NCBI GenBank assembly: GCA_021777105.1
Contig: JAIQZQ010000129.1
Coordinates: 1 to 64,000, forward strand
DNA from: Candidatus Anammoxibacter sp.
GTDB lineage: Bacteria; Planctomycetota; Brocadiia; Brocadiales; Anammoxibacteraceae
Length of the DNA: 64,000 bases
Direction: 5' to 3'
The translations under genes and the position numbers were made by a program. Below the pieces are notes generated by a model. It worked only from the letters and a program-made list of their open reading frames with translations. It searched no databases and was not told the origin of the DNA. Shown here piece after piece: positions 37,083 to 45,000 of the stretch (within the stretch, counting starts at the first letter, position 1; each line of letters starts with the position of its first letter).

Positions 37083-37229
37083 CTATTCAGCGTAAATTAC
37101 ACACCCCGTCCTCCAAGCGGCCACCCCTCTTTTTAGAGGGGATATTAATTCGGATTTATTTCCACAAAGTCCCCTCTAATAAGAGGGAATTTAGGGGTGT
37201 GTACAGTCATGTGTAAACACGCTGAATAG
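37083..37229 (+). mobile_element. MITE-like element, copy 1 (CTATTCAGCGT terminal repeats)
   Basis: Begins CTATTCAGCGT and ends ACGCTGAATAG, with matching inner arms (TTACACACCCC on the left, GGGGTGTGTA on the right) and two CCCCTCT-AGAGGGG hairpins inside. 147 bp, no coding capacity. Related copies: 21211-21350 (opposite strand), fragments near 32810 and 39361. Confidence 0.7.
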
Positions 37230-37297
37230 TTACAATAGTCGATTAACAATGACAATGCATTCCTCATTTCGTGGCTAACGATGATGTTTGTCTAAAT

Positions 37298-37531
37298 TTA
37301 CACATTATAAACTTCTTCATGTGACAGTTGTTTCGCCGCATATAGAAGGGAGGCTTTTATATCATCATCTTTTAGAAAAGGATAATCCACCTTTATATCA
37401 TCTACGGTTTGACCATATGCAACCTTTTCAACAATTATTTCTACAGGCAATCTTGTTCCCTTAATAACCGCTTTTCCCAGCATTATTTCTGAATCAATAA
37501 CAATGCGTTTAAGTAGTTTATTTTCCATCAC
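37298..37531 (-). CDS. DUF433-family antitoxin-like protein, orphan
   Basis: The 77-residue protein has the DUF433 (VapB45-like) winged-helix signature: IVIDSEIMLGKAVIKGTRLP then VDDIKVDYPFLKDDDIKASL. Such proteins are usually antitoxins of DUF5615 PIN-like toxins. No toxin gene follows on the minus strand before the element at 37083-37229, so the partner is missing or was lost. A similar protein with its partner is at 38721. GGAGATATAG upstream serves as ribosome site. Confidence 0.8.
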   Translation of the reverse strand: MMENKLLKRIVIDSEIMLGKAVIKGTRLPVEIIVEKVAYGQTVDDIKVDYPFLKDDDIKASLLYAAKQLSHEEVYNV

Positions 37532-38276
37532 TATATCTCCTTCATTGGAATAAACCTCATCTTCTTTTTCGATATGACAACAAAATGTCCTGAAAGTTTC
37601 GCTCTAAATTTTTTGTTAAAAATTATAACATTTCAACTTAAACTTGTCAGCCATGAAAATAAATCTTAAATGTATAGGAAAACAAATTCTGAATATGACG
37701 GATATAGTAAGTTATACAATTTAACTCAGGCAACTGTGAGCAGTGTTGGATGTGTTAATTTCTTATGTCGGTTGTGTTTTGATAAGGTAAGGCTCTATCA
37801 GGCTTGAGTCTTGGCAACGAAGTAGCGGTTAAATGAGTAGATGTTTTATTGGTACCTAAATTGAGCGATTCTTATCACCCTCCCCTAACCCCTCCCATCA
37901 AGGGAGGGGGAATTAAAGGTAAATATTTAAATTCAATATTCCACTCATTGGATGAAATTTTTTAAAATTGTGATTTAAGCCAAAACGCGCTTAAAACGCC
38001 AAATTCCCCTCCCCTTAGTGGGAGGGGTTAGGGGAGGGGGTATTTAAATCGCTCAACTTAGGTGGTAATTATGTTATCAATCCGGGATTTGTAAACTGTC
38101 TTAAAATAGCGATAAAGTCCTAGTTTGAAATGTATGAATGCGATACCTTGATTTTCAAGTTTCATAATGGTATAAATAAATGAGTATTTTTGTTGCGCTA
38201 ACCAATTAAATCCTTATATTGCGGCTCCCGCTTTTGACATAAAAAACAAGGCATTATTAAGAAAGGATACCTTATT
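37532..38276. other. Intergenic region containing a second MITE-like element
   Basis: About 745 bp with no gene apart from the element at 37853-38063. The sequences on both sides are AT-rich and featureless. Confidence 0.5.
37853..38063. mobile_element. MITE-like element with about 60-bp terminal inverted repeats
   Basis: Left arm ACCTAAATTGAGCGATT continuing CCTCCCCTAACCCCTCCCAT pairs with the right arm, whose reverse complement reads ACCTAAGTTGAGCGATT and CCTCCCCTAACCCCTCCCAC. The arms are about 60 bp each, around an AT-rich centre of about 90 bp. No coding capacity. CCCTCCC-GGGAGGG inside each arm makes a further hairpin. Confidence 0.75.
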
Positions 38277-38507
38277 ATGACAAAACCTCTTAAAATTATG
38301 ACACTACCTCTTAAAGAACCGCCTATAATTTACGGTGAAATTAAAGAACCTCCTATCGTTTACGGTGAAAGTTTCTCAAAAGAGGCTAAAGTAAATCAAA
38401 AAGCGGCTAAAAAAGTTTATGATGAGGCGGCAAAAGTATACAAAAAGGCAATGAAAACCGGCGGCTATGACGGAATCAATCCAAAACCCGGACAAACCGG
38501 AAAGTAA
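38277..38507 (+). CDS. Small protein with KEPPIxYGE repeats, unknown function
   Basis: A 76-residue product follows a GAAAGGA ribosome site 9 bases from ATG. It contains two clean tandem units KEPPIIYGEI and KEPPIVYGES, then a lysine/alanine-rich helix AKKVYDEAAKVYKKAM and a tail GYDGINPKPGQTGK. No similarity recognised. The length, the good ribosome site and the non-random repeat argue for a real gene; the repeated proline-rich unit hints at a binding peptide, which is speculation. It stands between a MITE-like element and the DUF433/DUF5615 pair. Confidence 0.5.
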   Translation: MTKPLKIMTLPLKEPPIIYGEIKEPPIVYGESFSKEAKVNQKAAKKVYDEAAKVYKKAMKTGGYDGINPKPGQTGK

Positions 38508-38720
38508 AGATGTGTATAAAGCTACGATCTAAAAAAGCGGAAACAAAAAACCGGAAACCATTGTTTCTATGGCTACTGAAAAATAAATACTAAAATTAAG
38601 ACATTGATCTTCTTTCAATATACGTTTATACTTTAGGCTCTATTTGATATTTATGGCAAATTATTTTTTGCCCAAGACATAAGCTTAATATTGAAATATA
38701 TCCCCAAAAGGAGGCTTTAT

Positions 38721-38954
38721 ATGAAATATGATCGAATAGAGATAAACCCTAACATTTGCCATGGCAAACCGGTAATAAAGGGCACACGTGTGCTAATATC
38801 CAATATTCTTGCCGATTTAGCGGTAGGCTGTTCTTATGAGGAAATTATCCAAAACTATCCAAATATTACAGCGGACGATATTAAAGCCGCATTGGTATTT
38901 AGCAGTGAAATAACGCAATTTGAAACATTTCCTATTGAGAGTTTACCGGTATGA
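38721..38954 (+). CDS. DUF433-family antitoxin (VapB45-like)
   Basis: From the ATG at 38721 (AAAAGGAGG ribosome site) a 77-residue protein reads YDRIEINPNICHGKPVIKGT then SYEEIIQNYPNITADDIKAA, the DUF433 pattern. It binds DNA and presumably neutralises the PIN-like protein encoded 4 bp before its own stop (ATGA overlap). A 10-codon upstream extension lacks support. Confidence 0.85.
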   Translation: MKYDRIEINPNICHGKPVIKGTRVLISNILADLAVGCSYEEIIQNYPNITADDIKAALVFSSEITQFETFPIESLPV

Positions 38955-39307
38955 TCTTCTTTCTTGATGAGAATTTTCCTAAAATTACCCACAAAATTCT
39001 AGGAGACGCCGGCCATACCGTGCTTGATATTAGGGGCACGGAAAAAGAAGGTTTACCGGATAATGAGCTTTTTCAGTTAGCAAAGAAAAGCAAATCCGTT
39101 TTTTTAACTACAGATAAAGACTATTACCATACAATTCATTTAACGGAAAAACCGCATTTTGGAATAATTGTAATCGCCCTTAAACTTCCAAATGCTTTCA
39201 GCATATTGGCAAGACTGAATTGGTTTCTTGAGAATGCATCGCCGGAAACTGAATATAAGGATTGCTGTTATCTCTTAACAGATAGGAAATGTTCTGTTTT
39301 CCATTAA
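38951..39307 (+). CDS. DUF5615 PIN-like toxin (VapC45-like)
   Basis: The 118-residue protein starts FFLDENFPKITHKILGDAGH, the LDENxP motif of DUF5615/Mut7-C PIN-like nucleases, and has a second acidic site FLTTDKDYYH. Together with the DUF433 gene, with which it overlaps by ATGA, it forms a standard type II toxin-antitoxin operon. RNA cleavage is expected from the family, not shown. Confidence 0.85.
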   Translation: MIFFLDENFPKITHKILGDAGHTVLDIRGTEKEGLPDNELFQLAKKSKSVFLTTDKDYYHTIHLTEKPHFGIIVIALKLPNAFSILARLNWFLENASPETEYKDCCYLLTDRKCSVFH

Positions 39308-39442
39308 AACTTTCTATTTTCATAAAAAGATTAACAAGATAATAGTCGTAAACTTTCCATTTTTACACACCCCTCTTTCCCCTCTTTTTAGAGGGGACGT
39401 CGTTCGTGTTACTCGTTCCTGTTCTCAACAGATTCATAGTTT

Positions 39443-39709
39443 TTACATATTCGCTTTTAGGTCCGCAATCACATCGCTTGAAGACACCATAAATGGTGTT
39501 TTCAAATGTTTGCCGTTTTTCACTTCAACCTGGCCAAGTCCAACTCCTTGTTCTTTTAATATGCTCTGAGCAAGTTGCGTATCGTTAAACGGTTGGGTGT
39601 AGTCGCGCGAACCGGTATAGCCCTTTGTTTTTATTGTAATACATATGGAATAGCGGCCACTTATGTTGAATTTGCGGTTTTCATGAGCACAAATTTTGAA
39701 AATTATACA
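39443..39709 (-). pseudogene. Truncated gene remnant, family not recognised
   Basis: The minus strand has an open frame of about 85 codons ending at TAA (39445-39443), with protein-like text such as GYTGSRDYTQPFNDTQLAQS, EVKNGKHLKTPF and VSSSDVIADLKANM. No start codon is found at its upstream edge, where the sequence turns into AT-rich noise. It looks like the C-terminus of a decayed or truncated gene. No family was recognised. Confidence 0.4.
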
Positions 39710-39896
39710 GAAAAAATAAAAAAAATATTAAATTTTATTATCTAAACATTCCAAATTTCGCTGTTTAGACAATAAATCCCGCTACGTGACATTACAAGTC
39801 TAATAAAATATCAATCCCTTTGTTTTATACTGTAACTGTTAGTATGAAACAAGTTACATCAAATCGTATAGTTGTTTCGCAAGTATAATTTATAGG

Positions 39897-39955
39897 CCAT
39901 GTAGTGGGCTCCACTACAAATGTAGTGGTTTGGACTACATGGGTGTAGTGGTTTT
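39897..39955. repeat. Palindromic repeat, copy 2 (CATGTAGTGG family)
   Basis: CATGTAGTGGGCTCCACTAC forms a hairpin; GTAGTGGTTTGGACTACATG follows and also pairs with the first arm. Related to 4541-4610. Confidence 0.6.
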
Positions 39956-40149
39956 GCCTGATTGACAAAAATTTTTAAATTTGCTATGGTATCATACATT
40001 TTAACGCAAAAGAGGTTTACCGGTTAAACCTTCTGAAAACAAGAAAAATAGAGCCTTTTTGTAATTGGCAACTTCCAATTGCAAATTTATCCGGTTTATC
40101 CCTGTTTTAGTTTACTTTAATGTTGTTTATTTTTAGTGGAGGGAATGAA

Positions 40150-41616
40150 ATGAAGTTTAATGATGATTTTTTGCATAAATTAAAAGCTCTTATTGAAAAG
40201 ATACCGGCTGATGTTGTTAATAAAGGTGTGAAGTCTGATGATCCGTCAAAACTTTCCAGTTTCTTAGAAAGCTGTGAAAAATCATTTTTAAGCCTGATGA
40301 AAGATGACAGCGCGGCCTTAGAAGGCTCAGACAGTCCTAATGAATTTGCTATATTCAGGTATCTGCTTAAAAGCGGAGGCAATGAACTGGAAAAAAAGTA
40401 TCCGGAACTTAAACCTGTCCTGGGTTTTATTAACGCGCATTTAAAACTTGATGATTCGTTAATTACCGATGCTCATTTTCAGGCAATCCTTAAGAGAGTT
40501 AAGGAAACAGGCGGGTATGTCGGAGCCGACGGCACGTTATACGGATTTAAAAAATATGAAAGTTTAGACCCTGGCTGGGCATTGGCCGGCATTTATTACG
40601 TTTTACAGGAACTTGGTATTGTAAAAAAATATCCTTTTGTCAAAGCAGCCTGCAAATCAAATCGCAACATTGTCACAAAAAACAGTGTTACTATTGCCGT
40701 AGTCGGCGACTGGGGAACCGGTCCTTACAATAACGCGGACGGTGTTGAGGCTTACAAAAAGGTAATGGATCAAATCAGCAACAAAAAACCTGATTACGCC
40801 ATCCATCTTGGCGATGTTTACTATGCCGGAACAGACAAAACTGATGACATTGCTCCTAAGGAGGAGATTAACAATCTTATAGATCACTGGTCGCCGGCTA
40901 ATGCGACGAGTTTTACCCTTAATTCCAATCATGAGATGTATTCAGGCGCCCATGGTTATTTTGATGACGCCTTAAAAAATAGCGGGCTTTTTACCCATCA
41001 GGGCAAAGCGAGCTACTTTTCGCTTGAGCATAAAAACTGGGTTTTGTTAGGTCTTGACAGCGCATATTACGATAAAAGCTCTTTCTTTTTAAAGGGATGC
41101 CTTCAAGGCGCGGATCAGCTTGATTTTATAAATAAGACGGACATCAAAGGGAAAAAGATAATTGTTACAACTCATCATAATGCTGTTAATCCCGCCGGCA
41201 CAAAACCCGTGATTGCAAAGGAGAAAGGCTCCAAAGATGTTGCGTTGTGGGATGATATGAAAGCTGCGTTTAATGGAACCATGCCTGATTTCTGGTACTG
41301 GGGCCACATTCATAATGTCATTGCCTATTCTGATAAGGCATATGGCGCGAACGAATGCGTTTACCGTTGCGTTGGGCAGGGGGCTATTCCGTATGCGAAA
41401 GGATCTGATTTTTATTATAAGGACGGCTCGGTTACCGGGCATAAGAACCCTCAAATTGCATATTATGGCGGCCAAGAGCTGCCGATTCCGCATTTAAACA
41501 AAGTAGAGTTAGCTAAAAACGGTTTTGTTTTGCTTACCCTGGATTCCGGCAAACTTGTGGAAGAGTATTACGATCAGGACGGTTTTAAGGGATATAGGCA
41601 GGTTCATAAGTTTTAA
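40150..41616 (+). CDS. Calcineurin-like metallophosphoesterase, stand-alone
   Basis: The 488-residue protein has a helical N-terminal domain (residues 1-170) and a metallophosphoesterase domain: AVVGDWGTGPY (first metal block), IHLGDVYYAG (GD block), LNSNHEMYSG (NHE in place of NHD), ITTHH-like VTTHHNAVNP and DFWYWGHIHN. All metal ligands seem present. It lacks a signal peptide. The ATG at 40150 follows TGGAGGGAATG; the frame's upstream 10 codons are not supported. It resembles purple-acid-phosphatase-like MPEs. It is unrelated in layout to the enzyme at 17900, which has a large internal insertion instead of an N-terminal domain. Confidence 0.82.
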   Translation: MKFNDDFLHKLKALIEKIPADVVNKGVKSDDPSKLSSFLESCEKSFLSLMKDDSAALEGSDSPNEFAIFRYLLKSGGNELEKKYPELKPVLGFINAHLKLDDSLITDAHFQAILKRVKETGGYVGADGTLYGFKKYESLDPGWALAGIYYVLQELGIVKKYPFVKAACKSNRNIVTKNSVTIAVVGDWGTGPYNNADGVEAYKKVMDQISNKKPDYAIHLGDVYYAGTDKTDDIAPKEEINNLIDHWSPANATSFTLNSNHEMYSGAHGYFDDALKNSGLFTHQGKASYFSLEHKNWVLLGLDSAYYDKSSFFLKGCLQGADQLDFINKTDIKGKKIIVTTHHNAVNPAGTKPVIAKEKGSKDVALWDDMKAAFNGTMPDFWYWGHIHNVIAYSDKAYGANECVYRCVGQGAIPYAKGSDFYYKDGSVTGHKNPQIAYYGGQELPIPHLNKVELAKNGFVLLTLDSGKLVEEYYDQDGFKGYRQVHKF

Positions 41617-41679
41617 GGCGCGGAGCGAGAGAGCAAAGCGCAAAGCGTATAAAGAAGGCGCGTCCCCTCGCCTTCACCT

Positions 41680-41815
41680 CGCTCCCAAACCCCAGTTTGG
41701 GAGCGAAATAATTCAAGAAGCCCCAGCTTCGAGTCAATTCGCATATTTGACTTCCTTTTACACGCGAAGCTGGGGCTTCTCGAATTGCCGGTTACCAAGC
41801 TGGGGTTTGGTAACC
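41680..41815. repeat. Cluster of three hairpins sharing CCCCAG/CTGGGG loops
   Basis: Stem 1, 41680-41705: CGCTCCCAAA with TTTGGGAGCG around CCCCAG. Stem 2, 41717-41779: GAAGCCCCAGCTTCG with CGAAGCTGGGGCTTC. Stem 3, 41790-41815: GGTTACCAA with TTGGTAACC around GCTGGGGT. They lie in the 419-bp gap after the phosphoesterase gene. Stem 1 or 2 could end its transcript, though no T run follows. Confidence 0.75.
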
Positions 41816-42035
41816 AGAGTTCCAGCAGTCTGCGTTTGAAGAAGGTCTTTTCAATTTTCCGCGGCGACCCATTAGCAAGCGATTTCAACGCGTGATTACT
41901 TAATTGCAACGTATAGGCTTTACTTGGCCGGCACGGCGCGGGGACGCGCCTACACTACATTATTTTGAAGTCGTGTTGAATTCAATAGTTGGGTCTTTAG
42001 TAACTTTTTTCTCATACGAAAGGAACATTTACAAA

Positions 42036-45000
42036 ATGAGACTAGTTGTCAAATTAACCGGAACATTTTTATTGGTTATGCTGTTTGCGGGAATATTTCC
42101 TATTTTACAGACTCAACATTTAGTTGCGCAGGAGACAATATCAACTGTGGCGGGCGGAGGCGTGGGAGATGACGGCAACGCTTTTATCTCAAATGTAAAC
42201 AGTCCTGAAAGGGTCGCAACGGATAGCTTCGGCAATATCTATTTTGCGGACACCTCCAACCATCGTGTGCGCAAGATTAATATTAACTCCCGTATTATAA
42301 CCACGGTTGCCGGCAACGGGGCAATGGCGTATAGCGGGGATGGCGGGCAGGCAACATTCGCGGCTCTTGATTCGCCGCGCGGCGTTGCGCTGGATGGTGC
42401 CGGCAATATTTATATTGCGGATACAAACAACAACCGTATTCGAAAAGTTGATAAAGCTACGGGATTAATCAGCACGGTTGCGGGAACCGGGGTCGGCGGA
42501 AACAATGGAGACGGAGGGGCTGCGGTCAATGCGAAAATAAACAGGCCTCGCGATGTTTTTGTAGACGGCCCAGGCAATATATTTATAGCAGACACAAATA
42601 ATCACTCTATACGCAAAGTTGATATATCCACCGGCATTATAACCACGGTGGCCGGAAATGGGACAAAGGGCGATAGCGGCGATAAAGGCCGGGCGATTTC
42701 GGCGAACCTGAACACGCCAAGAGGCGTTTTTGTGGATGGGGGCGGAAACATTTTTATTGCCGACTCCAAAAACAATCGCGCGCGCAAGGTTGACGCCGGG
42801 TCCGGCATTATAGATACTGTTGCCGGCAACGGCTCAAATGGGTTTAGCGGAGATTCAGGCGCCGCAACCTCGGCGGAGTTAAACGAGCCGAGCTCTATTG
42901 CTGTTGACGGAGCGGGTGATATATTTATAGCGGATACAAAGAACAGCCGCATTCGCATGGTTACGGTTTCGACCGGCATTATATCAACCGCCGTCGGCAC
43001 GGTCACGGCATCCTTTAAAGGCGACGGCGGACCGGCCGATAACGCGGCGCTGAAGAGCCCGTCAGGAGTTTTTGTGGACAGCGCCGGCAATATTATCATT
43101 GGAGACACCGGCAACAACCGCATCCGTAAGGTTCGCGCGAGCACAGGCATTATAAGAACCGTTGCAGGCTCCGGTTTTCCCGGTTTCTTTTCCGCCACAT
43201 GCTCTGCAACTAACGGCAACGGCGCAACTGCTTTAAACATGCCGCACAAACTGTTTGCCGATAAAGACGGCAATATATTTTTTGCTGATACTTTTAATCA
43301 CCGCATACGCAAGATAGACAAGGACACTGGGGACGTTTCCACTGTGGCCGGTATTGGCACAAAGGGATATAGCGGCGATTACGGGCCGGCTACAGCGGCA
43401 AATCTTAACGCGCCGGTTGATGTGTTTGTTGATGATATAGGAAACATATTTATCGCCGATACCGGTAATAATTGTATTCGCAAGATTGACGCAACTACAG
43501 GGGTAATAAACACTGTCGCAGGCAGTGGAATAGGTTATCCGCATTACGGAGACGGAAATCCGGCGGCTTACGCTAATATGCGGGCTCCTTATGGAGTGGT
43601 AGTTGATGGCGCCGACAATATATTTATTACTGAATTAGCCGACTATGGCGCCATACGCAAGATTGATAAAAGGACGGGAATAATAACCTCGGCAATTAGA
43701 AAACAGAAGGCGTCGTTTTTGGTTTTTGTCGACAATGCCGGCAATATATACTTTAGCAACAACAACATGATTTTAAAGTTTGACGCCGCAACCGGCGGGG
43801 AGACTATTGTCGCGGGCAACGGCTCTGCCGGATATAGCGGCGACGGCGGACTGGCTATAAACGCAAGGTTGAATTCGCCTTATGATCTCGCTTTTGATAA
43901 TGCCGGCAATATATTTATTTCCGATACAAACAACAATCGCATACGCAAAGTAGATGCTGCGACCGGGACAATAGACACTGTTGCCGGAAACGGCTCTGTT
44001 GGTTATAGCGGCGATGGAAGCGACGCAAACCTGGCGTCGTTGAATCACCCGCGCGGCGTGTGCGTTGACGATGACGGAAATATCTATATTGGCGATTCCG
44101 CAAACGGCGCTATCCGTAAAGTTGATAAAACCACCGGCAGAATAAGCACAATCGCAGGCAGTGGAGCAAGCGGGTATAGCGGCGACAAAGGGCCGGCGGC
44201 AAAGGCGTATCTTAATGGCCCTTCGCGCGGTTATTTGGACGGCAAAGGCGATATATATTTTTCCGACACAACCAGTAATCGCATACGAAAGATTAAAAAA
44301 TCAACGGGCGTTATAACAACGGTGGTGGGCAATGGCGAAACCGGCCCCAGCATTGACGGCGCCGTCGCTACGGAGTCTCCCATGAACAATACAACAATAT
44401 TTACGTTGGACTCGTCCGGTAATATATATTTTCCGGGTAGTGGCGCAATCAAAAAGGTAGACGCCGGCACAGGCAAAATAAGCAGAGTGACTCACAAATC
44501 AACGAGAACGACCGTTCGTGTTAATCCTATAAGCTTTATGGCCGTTGATAGCGCCGGCGACCTTTATATCGCGGGGAAGAACGCGGTTAACAAGATTGAA
44601 ATCGCCTCCGGCACTATGACTACCGTTCTCGGAAACAAATACAATACATTTAACCCGCGCGATCTATACATAGACAAATCGGACAACATATATTACATTA
44701 TCAAAAACGATGTAATTAAATATGAGAAGGCTACAGGGAAAAGCATTAACATGGGCGGCACGAATAGCGAAGGTTCATACCCCGGTGAAGGCGGTCTTGC
44801 TTACACAGCTTCATTTAACCTGCCCGAAGGTTTGGCTGTTGACTCTGCCGGCAACGTGATTGTTGCAGACACAAAAAATAATCGAGTTATGAAGGTGGAT
44901 AAAACGACCCGAATAGTCAGCACAATTGCCGGCAACGGCGTATATGAATATGGCGGAGACGGGCGGCTCGCCGTATCAACATCCATAAGCATGCCCACTG

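Larger units (their letters stand above)
39308..40149. other. Intergenic region with repeat copies and a gene remnant
   Basis: A fragment of the CCCCTCT-AGAGGGG element lies at 39361-39400, an apparent gene remnant on the minus strand at 39443-39709, and the second CATGTAGTGG palindrome at 39897-39955. The remaining 200 bp before the next gene shows nothing clear. Confidence 0.45.

Noticed and set aside
41525..41839. 104-codon frame at the end of the metallophosphoesterase gene and through the hairpin cluster
   Set aside because: Overlaps a secure gene in another frame and then reads palindromic repeats.
42602..43273. Minus-strand frames across the NHL-repeat gene
   Set aside because: They repeat with the same period as the NHL units, so they reflect the sense-strand repeat.
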